In this document: positions 8,113 through 20,000 of the stretch, in pieces
How the letters are laid out: every line of letters starts with the position of its first letter
Position numbering within the stretch: position 1 is the stretch's first letter
Origin: Lewinellaceae bacterium
GTDB taxonomy: Bacteria; Bacteroidota; Bacteroidia; Chitinophagales; Saprospiraceae
Reading direction: 5' to 3'
Length of the DNA: 64,000 nt
Assembly (NCBI GenBank): GCA_016716135.1
Contig: JADJWX010000012.1
Location: forward strand, 124,001 to 188,000
Notes under the pieces: generated by a model
Told to the model about the DNA's origin: nothing
Seen by the model: only the letters and a program-made list of their open reading frames with translations
Databases searched by the model: none
Position numbers and translations under genes: made by a program

Positions 8113-11100
8113 ATGACGAATTGGGCATATAAAAGTGCGCCATTTCCGGTCGCAGCGCTGAAGCGTCTGGATTTGCAGCAAGGGTACATACCGGCATGGT
8201 TTGGTGAGGCCAACGCTTCCACGTTGAAAGACCAGTGGGCGGCGGCCGGCATTTTTCTTTTTTTGAAAATGAAAAAGGAGGAGGAAACGGCGGTCAAAGC
8301 GGTATTGGAGAGCCGGCTGCGCGAATTTCTGCAAGATCCGCTTTACCGGGAAGTGCGTTTTCTTTGGATTGAAAATCCTGCCGACCCCTTGATCCTGTGG
8401 CGGACCCATTCGATCGCCGTATATTCCAAAAGCGGGAAAAAACTGGTGCGCCGGCGGGCTTTTCTGAATTTCCGGAATTATGCGTTTTCGATTGCCGGAG
8501 ATGTTGAAATCAAATTGTCCACCAACAGTTTTTCCCTGAAGGGGAGCACGCCTGCCGCATTTACCTGGAGCGCCGCGTATGGCCGGCAAGCGTTTTTGGA
8601 AAACATTGCTGCAGTACAAATTCCCATGGCCGGCGATACCGCAGGGTGCCTGGAATTTGACTTCAGTATTCCCAAAGAAAACTGGGAAATAAACAAGCAA
8701 GCAGTTTTTGGCTATCGCGGACTTGAACATCTGGATATCGGTCTGCGCCTGTTTTTCCGCGACCCGGAGTTTCCGACATCGGGCGAGGCGTTTTACCTGG
8801 CCTCCCACCGCTATCCCTTTTTGCAGGAGTACTATGCGGATACCAAAGCGGATTCCTTTTTTCCGGCTACCATTGATTGGAAGGTTCAGATCGACCTGCT
8901 CTATCCCCTGAGCCGGCAGCGGAGCTATTTTGAATTCAAGCCGGGCACATCCCCGGGCCTGCCTTCCGCCTTCCGCACCAACCGGGGTTACACCGTGCAC
9001 CTTTTGCCGCAGGCGGGCGAGAGCCGGTTGGTGTTCGCGCACCGCCCGGCGACACTGCGGGAAGCAGACCTGCCGGACGCGCCGTTGTACCTCGTTCCTT
9101 CGGGGAAGTTTGAACTAAAAGTGCCAAGTTATGCCACCGGGAAAATGATCCCGGAGGCAAATGTGCTATGCGGTATTTCGGGTCTGGAATATGTCAAGGT
9201 GTTGGATTCAGTGCCTTCCTACCTCAACCTGGTGCCCGATCAGGCGGCGTTTGCCCCGGCATTTGTTTCGGCTTATGCCCTGCTGCGCGACCTGACCGGG
9301 ATCATCGAATCCAAAGCAAAAAACGACCGTACGCTCCCGGAGGATACTATAGACCTCGACATGCCGATCGAAGAAACATACAGCGGCGGGCTGGGGATCA
9401 ACGACGCGGAACGGGAGGAAATCCTCCAATGGGTCCGGCAGGTCTATTTCCCCCCGGGTTTTACTTTCAGTGCATCCGACCGTACAAAATTCATGGCCCT
9501 GGAAATTGTGGAAGACCTGATCAACTGGTTGCGCGAAATGCTGCAAGCGGCAGTTCGGATCGGCGGAAACCAAGCGGCACTGGTGCGCTACGCGGCCGCC
9601 GAAACGCTTGGTTCCGGGGAGCAATATTTCCCCACGACCTCCTGGGCCTACTTTCACGAAGGCAACGGTGCAACGTATTACGGCCAACCCGACCAGGCGG
9701 TGTTGTACAAAGCCGAATCGTCCAGTTCCGAATTTCTCGATTACCTGGAAGTGCCGGCAATCGGGCTGCCGGACAAGCTCAGTACGGCGCAAACAGAGAC
9801 GCTGGAGCAGGCAACCACCCATGCCGCCCTTGCCTTTCCGATGTTGCCCTATGGGAATGTCGATCCGGAACGGCTGACCGACATGCTCCAATTGGAGAAA
9901 CTGTTGGTGAATAATTTCCGGTACAGCCGGATTCGGGAGATCAGCAAAGCAACCGGTTACCTGACACCGCTCCGCAACGCGGGCCGCAGCGCTTTCACCG
10001 GGACAACGCCGCAGGGCTTGCTGGCCACGTTTTCGCCGGATCCCGTGTTTAAAAAAGCCTTGCAGATCGAGCGCCTGCAACTGGCCATGAACCAGAACCT
10101 CAAACAGGTTCAAATGGTAAACATCCGCCACGATGCGCCGCTCAAAGCCGTGCTCCAGTCCAACCAACTGTTCATGGTGATCACCGACCCGGATTCGCTC
10201 AAGGCGTATTTTTCAGGCGATGCCTTGAAAAATCTGGCCGGGGTGACTAACCAAATCGACATTGAAACCTGGTTGTTCGAACTGGGCACGGAGCACTGGG
10301 ATAAAAACGGGACCATCCTGGTTTTTAAATTTCATGACAAACCGCTGATGGAACTGGCAGCCAAACCGGAACTGTGGTCGCTTCCAAACGATTTTAACCG
10401 GAACAAGGAAATGGCCGGCCTGGGCTTACAGGAACTGGTGAAAACCGCCATCGAAAATGGAAACAGCACCGATCCGAAACAGCGAAAAAAATACGCAGCC
10501 ATTCTGCCTGCTATCACGCAAGCCAACTGGACCGGCATTTTGGCTTTTAACGTCGCCGTGCCGCTCGGCAACCTGCCGGATGCATTAAAAGCGCTGGCAG
10601 GCGGCATGGATCCGAATTTGTTTTACGCCCAGTACGTGGGCATTGAAGTTACCCCCGTGGAATCGTCCGGAACCAGCTTACTGCCCAAGCCCTCCTCCAT
10701 GTTTGCCCTGATCGATTATGACAACAACATCGTACCCGAGGCGGACCTTTCCGGCTATAATTTCCATGTACCCTACCTGACCGTGGTGTTCCGGAATTCC
10801 CTGGTCACCGATTTTGCCGCCGAAGTCCAGCTTTTCCTGGAATTCCTGTTCCACGAAGAAGCCCGGCTTGCGGGGAGTACCGACGACCGGAATATGATCA
10901 GTCTGAAAGGCGTGGCGGAAAAGCACAATGGCAAAACGACCTACTCCTTTGGCTTCAGCGGCGCCAACCGCTTTGAATTGTCGGGGAAAGTGCTTCAGGA
11001 AGTCGAGATCATCAAAGCCCAGTTTGCGACTGATCCGCTGCCGGGCACCCTGCCAAATCCACTGCCGATCACCGGGCGTTTCTTTTTCTGGGGGCGTATG

Positions 11101-11913
11101 CGCTTTGCTTACCTCGGCGCCTTCGATGCGCTTTCATTTGGCGCCGAACCTACGCCCGATCCGGACAAACCGGACTTCCTGAGCATGAGCAACCTCCAGA
11201 TCACGATGTCGTTCAAGGTGCACAAAGAAACGGCTACGGACCGCAGCAAGGTTACCGATAAGGCATTTGCCTTTAAATCCCAGCAAATGGCCTTCGACCT
11301 CAACCGGAGCGGCTGGCGCAGCCAAAGTTTGTACGAGAAATTTCCATTAAAATTCAAAACCTTCAAAACCGTCATTGGCGATGCTAACGCACTCAGCGCC
11401 AGTGGCTATATGCCCGTCAACTCGCCGCTGCCAACCGCCGAACTGGGCGATATCTGGTACGGTATCGAATACGACCTGAACCTGGGAAGTGCCGGCGCCC
11501 TGGCCGGGAGCAAGGGCCTCGTGGCCGGCATTTTGGTCGCTTGGAAACCCGAAGCGGAAGGGCTTTACCTGGGCCTGAAACTCCCGGGCTCTACCGGCGG
11601 GAAAAAAGAGATCACGATCCAGGGTTTGCTCAAGATCGTGTTCAAGAGCATCCGCTTCGAGTCCTATAGTGACCCCAAACCCGGCATCCCCGACAACACC
11701 GGTTACCTGCTGAAACTGAAAAATATCGTGCTGAAATTCATGGTGGTTTCCTTTCCGCCTACCGGCAAAACCGAGATCATCCTGTTTGGCGACCCGCGGA
11801 CAGCCGATGAAGTGCCGCTGCGCAAAGACAAATTGCTGGGCTGGTATGCCTCGTATGTGAATGATGAACCGGACTTCACACCAACATCATCTAATCCACC
11901 GAAAAAAACGTAG
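8113..11913 (+). CDS. Giant protein of unknown function (operon gene 2)
   Basis: 1266 aa with no signal peptide and no family I can name with confidence. The first 350 residues are beta-rich with many Trp, Tyr and Phe. Residues about 350-620 are more helical and charged (EREEILQWVRQ, RTKFMALEIVEDLINWL). The C-terminal 450 residues return to long beta strands (KGLVAGILVAWKPEAEGLYLG, GYLLKLKNIVLKFMVV) and end with a short polar tail. It starts 11 bp after gene 1, and gene 3 starts 4 bp after its stop, so all are probably co-translated. The style recalls large uncharacterised bacterial proteins; this is recall, not a match. Confidence 0.7.
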   Translation: MTNWAYKSAPFPVAALKRLDLQQGYIPAWFGEANASTLKDQWAAAGIFLFLKMKKEEETAVKAVLESRLREFLQDPLYREVRFLWIENPADPLILWRTHSIAVYSKSGKKLVRRRAFLNFRNYAFSIAGDVEIKLSTNSFSLKGSTPAAFTWSAAYGRQAFLENIAAVQIPMAGDTAGCLEFDFSIPKENWEINKQAVFGYRGLEHLDIGLRLFFRDPEFPTSGEAFYLASHRYPFLQEYYADTKADSFFPATIDWKVQIDLLYPLSRQRSYFEFKPGTSPGLPSAFRTNRGYTVHLLPQAGESRLVFAHRPATLREADLPDAPLYLVPSGKFELKVPSYATGKMIPEANVLCGISGLEYVKVLDSVPSYLNLVPDQAAFAPAFVSAYALLRDLTGIIESKAKNDRTLPEDTIDLDMPIEETYSGGLGINDAEREEILQWVRQVYFPPGFTFSASDRTKFMALEIVEDLINWLREMLQAAVRIGGNQAALVRYAAAETLGSGEQYFPTTSWAYFHEGNGATYYGQPDQAVLYKAESSSSEFLDYLEVPAIGLPDKLSTAQTETLEQATTHAALAFPMLPYGNVDPERLTDMLQLEKLLVNNFRYSRIREISKATGYLTPLRNAGRSAFTGTTPQGLLATFSPDPVFKKALQIERLQLAMNQNLKQVQMVNIRHDAPLKAVLQSNQLFMVITDPDSLKAYFSGDALKNLAGVTNQIDIETWLFELGTEHWDKNGTILVFKFHDKPLMELAAKPELWSLPNDFNRNKEMAGLGLQELVKTAIENGNSTDPKQRKKYAAILPAITQANWTGILAFNVAVPLGNLPDALKALAGGMDPNLFYAQYVGIEVTPVESSGTSLLPKPSSMFALIDYDNNIVPEADLSGYNFHVPYLTVVFRNSLVTDFAAEVQLFLEFLFHEEARLAGSTDDRNMISLKGVAEKHNGKTTYSFGFSGANRFELSGKVLQEVEIIKAQFATDPLPGTLPNPLPITGRFFFWGRMRFAYLGAFDALSFGAEPTPDPDKPDFLSMSNLQITMSFKVHKETATDRSKVTDKAFAFKSQQMAFDLNRSGWRSQSLYEKFPLKFKTFKTVIGDANALSASGYMPVNSPLPTAELGDIWYGIEYDLNLGSAGALAGSKGLVAGILVAWKPEAEGLYLGLKLPGSTGGKKEITIQGLLKIVFKSIRFESYSDPKPGIPDNTGYLLKLKNIVLKFMVVSFPPTGKTEIILFGDPRTADEVPLRKDKLLGWYASYVNDEPDFTPTSSNPPKKT

Positions 11914-11917
11914 CGCC

Positions 11918-14029
11918 ATGAGTACGCAAAAAGGCATCGGGTTGCTGTTAAGCGAGTCGGACCGGGAGTTTTCGTTTACTACCGGCTCTACCGGCACCGC
12001 AAGCTCCATAGTGGTCCGGTATTCCAACAAATCGGGAGAAAAGATCGACCTGGTGACCGGCCTGATCAACCTGGTGGTGGAGGAGGAGGACAAGCTGGAT
12101 CCGGATGCGTTGAAAGGCTGGACCACCATTGACTTGCACGAGCTGCAAATACGGTACGACCGGTTTCTTGATAACACCAAACAATTTGGATTCAGCGGGC
12201 GCATCAGCTGGCATCCGGATATCAACTTTTGGTCGGACGATAAGACTCCCCTGAACATAACTGCCAGCCTGGACCTGGCCAAGCTGAGTGGCCAGCGGAT
12301 CACCGGTGAAATCCGCGGCAGGATCCAGGCGCCTATCGAAGGGCTGGAATTCCTCTCCCTCGGCGCCTGCCTGCGGATGTACCGGAAAATAGAAAACGGT
12401 GTAGAAATAAAAGATGCGAAAGGAATAACCATCGTTGAAAAAAAACTCTTCTTCCAGGTACAAATCGGGAAAGTCATCTTCGAGGCAGCCTACGACAAGC
12501 CCAATAAAAATGAACTGGAACTTGAATTCGGGATCAAAGTTGATAAGAACAATAAACTGACCCTCGGCGATGTCATCACCTTTTTCGCCTCCCTGGTCGA
12601 TCCGTCCATTGATGAATATGAGTTTGACCCGCCCTGGGATTTTATTTCCCGCTTTGACCTCGGCAGCCTATTGAACAGCATACGGCTGAAATTTAATTCC
12701 AACAAGGCGACAAAGGAAAAATCGTTCACGTTTATCCTGCAAACCCCGCCCGGCCTGATCCCGGCAGAGCTCAATTTGCTCAAATTCACTTCCCTGGAGA
12801 TCAAGTTTACCACGAAGCCAAAGCGGAAAACCTCCATCTTTTTTTACGGCGATTTTCTTGGGTTTGATAAAAACAAACCCCTGAACTGGGACCTCGTAGA
12901 CGGCAAGCCCCTGCAAGTGCCGGGCAAAGAAGGGGCGCTCTTCAAACTGCGTTACCTCGGCCTCGGCCAGCACATCGCCTTCACCCAGGCTGCCCATGTC
13001 AATTCTATCGGTGAGGTGATGGGCGCCTTGCGCGGCACCCTGAAACAAAACCACGACCTGGTAAAAGCCAACCGGGGCCTCAGCATGGGCAGCCCGCAAA
13101 AATCCTTCCTCGGGGATAAAAGCCCGATCGCTTTCAGCGCCGAAAGCGAATGGCTGATCGGCCTGGATGTTTCGCTGCTGCACATGCTGAACCTCAGCCT
13201 CATTTTCAACGACCCGCTCATCTATGGCCTGCGGATCGAGCTGTACGGCGCGGCAGCCAAGAATTTCAAAGGCTTCGTTTTTGAAATCCTCTACACCAAA
13301 ATCAGCGATACCATCGGCAAATACCACGGCGAACTGGTGTTGCCCGATTTGTTTCGGCGCATGGAGTTCGGAGCCGTCACAATCATCCTGCCGGGCATCA
13401 TCGTGGACGTATACACCAACGGCGATTTTGGCGTAGACCTCGGTTTCCCCCGGAATTTTGATTACACACGTTCTTTCGGCATAGAGATCTTCCCCTTCAC
13501 CGGCGCGGGCGGCTTTTACTTCCGAAAACTTTCGGCAGCGACCTCCACCAACATCCCCAAAGTGAAGAATGAACAAATAGGGGTGTTCACGACGGTGTAC
13601 GAGTTTGGCCTGGGCTTGCGGGTGGGGCTGGGCAAATCCTTCAATAAAGGCCCGTTGAGAGCCGAGATCAGCATCACCCTTCAAGCCGTCATTGAAGGCG
13701 TCATCTCCTGGTACCGGCCGGTCGGCGGCGATGAAATCCTGTACTACAAGCTGCGCGGTGGCCTTCAGATCGTTGGCAGGCTCTACGGGGCGGTAGATTT
13801 TGTGATCATTTCTATCGAAATCGAAGTCGTCGCCAAAGCGACCATCCTGTTTGTGGTGGAGGTTTACAAGGACATCCAAATCCTGCTTTCAGCCGAAGTG
13901 TCTGTGTCGGCCACGGTGAAGATTTTGATGATTGAAGTGAAAAAGAAATTTGAAATGCGGGTGGAACAGGAGTTCATCATCGACTCCCCGACCGGCACCA
14001 AACATCCCGAAAACTGGTTGATAAATTAG
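11918..14029 (+). CDS. Long-strand beta protein, DUF6603-like in style (operon gene 3)
   Basis: 703 aa from the ATG at 11918. An in-frame ATG at 11861 would overlap gene 2 and add 19 low-complexity residues, so I prefer 11918. No signal peptide. The second half has conserved-looking blocks such as LRYLGLGQHIAF, IIVDVYTNGDFGVDLGFP and SFGIEIFPFTGAGGFYF. From about residue 560 it becomes a run of long alternating hydrophobic strands (AVDFVIISIEIEVVAK, ILLSAEVSVSATVKILM). Such strands could form a hydrophobic groove or a barrel-like sheet. My memory links this style to uncharacterised DUF6603-type proteins, unverified. It sits 7 bp ahead of gene 4. Confidence 0.7.
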   Translation: MSTQKGIGLLLSESDREFSFTTGSTGTASSIVVRYSNKSGEKIDLVTGLINLVVEEEDKLDPDALKGWTTIDLHELQIRYDRFLDNTKQFGFSGRISWHPDINFWSDDKTPLNITASLDLAKLSGQRITGEIRGRIQAPIEGLEFLSLGACLRMYRKIENGVEIKDAKGITIVEKKLFFQVQIGKVIFEAAYDKPNKNELELEFGIKVDKNNKLTLGDVITFFASLVDPSIDEYEFDPPWDFISRFDLGSLLNSIRLKFNSNKATKEKSFTFILQTPPGLIPAELNLLKFTSLEIKFTTKPKRKTSIFFYGDFLGFDKNKPLNWDLVDGKPLQVPGKEGALFKLRYLGLGQHIAFTQAAHVNSIGEVMGALRGTLKQNHDLVKANRGLSMGSPQKSFLGDKSPIAFSAESEWLIGLDVSLLHMLNLSLIFNDPLIYGLRIELYGAAAKNFKGFVFEILYTKISDTIGKYHGELVLPDLFRRMEFGAVTIILPGIIVDVYTNGDFGVDLGFPRNFDYTRSFGIEIFPFTGAGGFYFRKLSAATSTNIPKVKNEQIGVFTTVYEFGLGLRVGLGKSFNKGPLRAEISITLQAVIEGVISWYRPVGGDEILYYKLRGGLQIVGRLYGAVDFVIISIEIEVVAKATILFVVEVYKDIQILLSAEVSVSATVKILMIEVKKKFEMRVEQEFIIDSPTGTKHPENWLIN

Positions 14030-14036
14030 CCTTGAC

Positions 14037-17000
14037 ATGATTAGCTTCGATTTCAATAAAACAATCAGCGGTTTACCCGATTCCGGGAAAAAGAATCTGG
14101 ATATTTATTTCCAGCCGGCGCTTACCTGGGCGCCGGAGTCAGTTGCCCTGACGGCTGAGCAGTTGAAGGCCCTGAAACCGGAAGAACTGGATGCTTTAAA
14201 GTCGAAAAGAGTGAAAGGCGTAGCGATGCTTTTTCTGGAAAACAAGGAAAACTCAGACAAAATTGCGGAGCAGGATTTTCAGGAAATGGTCAAAATACTG
14301 GTCCGCTGGGTATGGGCGGCGTCCGGGAAATCGGAGGAAGATGCGCCCACGACAGCCTACCTGACCGAATTATTTGAAGCGTTTGCCGTGCAACTGCTGC
14401 GTTATTCCGAGTTGCATACCTTCCTGGGTAATAATTTTAATTTCCGCATTCAGGAATACAGCGGGGGCGCCGGCGGCGGCACCGAACTGGAAGCCACGGT
14501 CTTTCCCATGTTCCCCCACCTGCATCTGACGGTCGGCACAACAGATCAGGGCAGTTTTTCTCCGGAAACTAAAATACTCGATGCGGGTAAAATCGGGCTG
14601 CTCAAAGACTTCAGCCAGCAGTACAAATCGCGCTTTGACCCGGAGGCCCAAAACACCGACACCATTGAGGCCGCTTACCTGCCGGAGTTCATTTTTACCG
14701 GCTATTTCAGGATGCTGATCCGGAGCGGTTTGCAGGAACTCATCAACGCGGCCCCGAAAGCCACCCTCCAGGATATGCTCCAGGCGGTTTCCAAAGCCCA
14801 ATACCAGAACATCGCCGGCATGGCCTCCACCTTCCTGCTGAACGGCTTCCGGATTCCGGCCGGGATTTTTGACACCGACCAGGGCCTGTATGAAGCGACC
14901 GGCCAACAATTTGGCTTTGCAGACGCCCGGGTAGTGGACACGTTGTTTAAAACCGAAACCGGCCCGGATGGAAAGAAAGTAACGATCCAGGTTCCGGATA
15001 CCTACTACCGGATCGAGCTCAGAAATCCGGCGAAGATTCCCTACCTGAAAACCCAATCCGGAGGCGCTTTTACTGCAATTACATACCGGATCGACACGGA
15101 AGCCAAAAACAGCCGGACCTACCCGCTTTTTGACCTTGCGCAAAAACTGAAGACAGTGGAAGCCACCGATTTTCCGGCGAGCTTGCCGGAGCAGATTGCG
15201 TTTTACATCCCGCAAAACATGAATTTTGCCTTGCGGCAGGTGATCGAATGGAAAAAAAGCAAATCCGACACCGATCAACTGCTGCCGCTTTCCAGCAGCC
15301 TCCGAACACACGTCCGGGCTGCAGCTACGACGCCAAAAATTGATTTATTTAACTGGCCGGGAAGCGATCACAAGCAGGAAAAAGCGGTTGCAAATGCAGG
15401 TTTTAGTTGGGTGAGCATGATTAAATTCAACGTTCAGCGCATTCCAAGTGCGCAAAACGAGGGTTTTCTGGCACATACTTACGAGATCACCGAAGCCAGC
15501 GACGACGACCTGAATATCCTGGAGGAAATCTTTAATTTTTTGAGCAAAAACGCCGAAAGCAACCCGGTCGACCTGTACCTGGCGTATATCCCGGGCAGCG
15601 AAACGGGTGGTGGCGGTTTGGTTAGCCTGGAGCCGGCAAGCGGCGCGCCGCCCATTCGGATTTTTCGCTCCAACCTCTCGAGTAATACCGCCACTCCGGT
15701 AGATTCCGACTTCGCCGCCACGCTGAGCCGCGGCACGGACAACAAAACGCCCGACACCCAATTTTTGCAATTGATCTGGGAAGGCTGCACCGTGGCGAAT
15801 GGTGGCTATTTTCTGTACATCCAGCACAAGGACCCCGCCGTAGATGAAAAGTGGTTCAAGCAGGCAACGTCGGCTTCCGTGCACCTGATCATTGAATTTA
15901 CGAATACCGCCGACCCCATCCACAAATTCAACAACGCCGTTTTGCTGGCCAACCCGGTTGATGCGGAAAAAGACCTGGTACTGGCCCGCAGTTCGGCCAC
16001 GGTACCGGTTTTGGTCATCCCGCCCGGTCATATCGGGTTTCGGCTGAGCCGGGAAATTCCGGCTACCCCGGCAAAAGACGCCAAAGCCGAAGCCGCAGGC
16101 TTGTACCACATGCTGGGTTTTGGCCTGGTCCATGACTCCGGATTCGTACCCACACAATCGGGCATCCCCATTGGGCCCACCTTGTGGAACGATCCGCACC
16201 AAAAATGGCTCTACGAGCGCCTCATCCCGGCCTACAGCCTGAGAAAAAACCCGCCGGCGACAACCCTTCCGCAACTGCTGCCGGGAAAAGACAACCCTTA
16301 CCTGGGTATTCCGGAACAGGCAAGCTTGCCGGTGGAATGCTGGTGGCAGGATATCTATGGCAATAAACTCAGAACGACAACCCCCAAGCCAGGCGGTTTT
16401 CCGCTCCGGTACACCGACCCGATCATTGGCCTCAACCAATGGCCTTCCGTGAGCGAACATTTTCGCTTTGTAAAAAAGGACGCGTCGGCCATTGCCCTGG
16501 AACTGGTATTTTTCTTCGATACCAATCCATATAAGGAATCCGGAGAAACACCCGAAGCGAAGGATGCTGCAGCAAAGCGGGCCGAACAGCGCCGGAAAGC
16601 CGATTTGCTTACTTTTCAAAAAATCTATTACCAACTGCTCCAGGCAGACATTACGCTATCTGCCGTAACGACGGTGGATACCGGCTGGACCATCGGGGCT
16701 GCCGACGGCCTGGACAGGGCAAGCCTGCTCCACTTTGTGGGCGAAATTTATACCTACCTGTCCGATTTAAAAAAGGCGCCCAAGCCTTATGAAAAATCGT
16801 TTTCCCGGAAAAACAGTTCGGTGAAGCCGCCCGATCAATTCATTTTTGAAATAGGCGTCAGCTTTACGATCAGCCGGCAAGCAACGTTTGTCCACGAAGA
16901 CCTGCGCGTCAGGGATGCGAACAAAAAAGCGACGCTAAATGTCCTGGAAGCACATAGGGATGTGCTTTCCAACACTGCCTTCCTGACACCGAAAATTATT

Positions 17001-20000
17001 CCCGGCACAACTTCCGTCCGGGATTTTGCCAGTGACTTTGAGCAGGCTTTCCCCGACCTGCGCCTGGCTGTTGGCGAGGATCGCCTGAAAAAGAAACAGG
17101 CTACGGACATCGGGCGCCCATACTATGCCGTGCAATTGGGAACTGCCAGGGGCATCAGCTATGATATTTCAGAAGAAAACCCGGCCTACTTTGCCATTCC
17201 GCCTTTGGCCAACACCTTGCATGCAGGCAACGTACCGTTGGACAATTATGCAGCTTGGAAAACGAATGCAGGGGATACGTTTAACCCTGCAATCGAAGAA
17301 AAACAATTTGATGCGATTGACCTGAACGTGCTGGCGCGGGAATTCCTGGTTGCCGTGGAGGATTTCCTGGAACCCGAATGCCTGGTGCAGGCGATGCAAC
17401 TGGATCAGGCCAAAACAGAGGCCATTCTGACGGCCAAATCCAGCCTGGCGCAGTCGATCAGCAATTCCCTGGACGTGATCCTGCTCGAAGACCGGCACAC
17501 CGGCAATCTGCAAGAAGCCAAAAACGCCCTGAAACGGGAATTGCTGGTGCACCTCGTCAAAGGCTACGACATTGAAACGGCCGTGCAGTTTGAGGTCGCG
17601 ATAAAAGTCGGAAACACTGCCCTGACGAAAGACTGGGCGGCGCCCAAGGCATTACCGCGCATACGCGGCGCTGCTGTTGTGAAAAACGTCTGGCTGGGTG
17701 AAGACCCGCAAAACCTGACGCTGGCCAATCAGGAAAATCTTGATTTCAACCTGTCCGCCGGCCGGATTGACCTGCAAAAAAGTACCGGAACCTCCACCTT
17801 TACCTACCTGTTCGATACCAAAACGCCGGAAAAATTTGCTTCCATACACCTGGAACTGGAGTTTCGGGTCACCGAGATCGAGCATACGATCGAAAGCGTG
17901 CCGGGTATTCCCGAATTTCAGGCGTCCAATTGGTTGAGCCTGGTATTGCCCGAAAACCTGAATACCTATAAAATCACGGATGCCCTGCTCACAGATGCGG
18001 ATAAGCGGGTGGATGCCGAATCGAAAACGCTTGCCGGTTTTCGGAATGCCCTGGACAAATTAAACGCCAGCGACCGGAAAAACAGCCAATACGCGCAGCA
18101 AGCTGATTTTGAAGCCTCCCTGAAAACCATCCTCGGGGCAACGGAATACGCCAAATTCAAGGATACATTACGGGCTTTTTCCAAACCGGTTTTTGCCGTC
18201 ACGCCGGCTGGGGTCAACCAATTAACCCCGGAACTGAATACGGCTATTCGCAACCATACGAATTTTAAAACCACCCTGAAATCCGTACGCAAATCGACGC
18301 TTCCGGGTACGGAATTCCTTTCCTTGCCGGAACTGGAAACGGCGCTGAAAACGGCAACCGGGGCCTCCGGATTTGACCGGTTTAAAGACCGGCTCCTGAA
18401 ATATATGAACCCGTTTTACCGGATTGAAGGGGCCATGTTACAAAATCTCAATGCGCTGATTGATGCCGGCAATACCGAACTGGGCCCTGTCCGCGATATT
18501 TTAATTTCCAGTAAAATTAAAGACTTCGAATTTTTATCCCTCAGTGGCCTGGAAACAGGCCTGCGGAAAGAACTTCCCACTGCAGACTATGATGCATTCA
18601 AAACGCAATTGCTCGAGCTTGCCCGTCCGGTTTACAAGGTTGAGGCTACCGCACTCGACCGGCTCGAACTGGAAGCAGAAGTGGCGCTGACCAGCCTCCG
18701 ACTGTTACAAAAAGCCTTGAATGAAATTCAATCCGGTGGCCCGTTGTTCAATAAGGATTTTTTCGCCCGGCAGGAATTGGAAACAGCGCTGAAAAAAGAA
18801 CTGGGCAGGCTGAGTTATGAAAAATTCAAGGTGCTGATCCTAAAATACGCGCAGCCCTTTTTCCAGATCACCGATGCCCGGCTCGATGCGCTGGATGCGC
18901 ATTTCAGGGGCAAAACAGATGCGGCCGAATTCCGGGCAGTTGGGCATGCGCTGCGGGCCGGCGCCCTGAAAGGCGCTAAGTTTTTTAAACCTGCGGAATT
19001 TGAAACGGCTGTTGTCGACGTAATCGGGCAGCAGCACTACGATCTGTTTGGTGAAACGTTGCGCGCTTTTTTCAATCCTTTCCGGATCACGGATGGCCTG
19101 TTGGCCGGTTTGCATCAAGAAACCAATGTGCCGGACCGGGATCAGTTTGACATTGTGCTGCAGGAGTTCGACGCCGGCAAGCTGAAAAACATTGATTTCG
19201 TTGGGCTTTCGGATTTTGAATACGCGCTGATCGATAACCTGGGAACCAAATTCTACGGGCTGTTCTCCGATCAGTTGGCGCGTTTTAGCGCAGCATTTTA
19301 CCGGATTGCGGGGACGATGCTCCAGGGCCTTGAGCAAAAATATGCGAACGAGAAGACGGACAATTCCCGGCTTCAGGCTGTTTTGAAAAAAATCAGGGCC
19401 AGCGCCCTGAAAGACCGGCTTTACGTCGGACTGGAGGATCTGGAACGCGAGCTGGAAAACCTGCTCGGGGCGGAAGATTTCCTGTTGTTTCACAACCGGG
19501 CGCCTCTTTTTACCAATTCCAATTACATGGGCAAAAGCCCCGTGCCCATCCCGCTGCGCGACTACCCGAGCCCGCCTTCCCTCATCTACCAGGGCGCTGA
19601 AGTGGACGAAAGTAGCCGCACCGACCTGGAGGATATCCGGCAATGGGAATACACGATTATTTACGAACACGAGGATATCGCGCAGGACAGCATCGACTGC
19701 ATCATCCAGCTCAACACCTTGCCGGCCTTGATGGAAGGTTCGCTGGCCCGGTCTGCAAAGGCCCCTGCCCGCGACCTGTTCCAGGCTCTTGTGAACTTCA
19801 ACGAGCTTTATCCCGACCTGGCCAAAGACCTGGCTTTGCTCCGCAAGGAAACCCTGCTCGATGCCGGAAATGAAGCCGATCAAAAACCGGCGAAACAAGC
19901 CATGCTGGCTTTTCAGACCCTCGTCGGCGAGATCGCCGAAGCCTGGAAAACCTGGAAACCGGTAGTGTCCGTTTACAAGCCCGAAACGGGGGACATGCAT

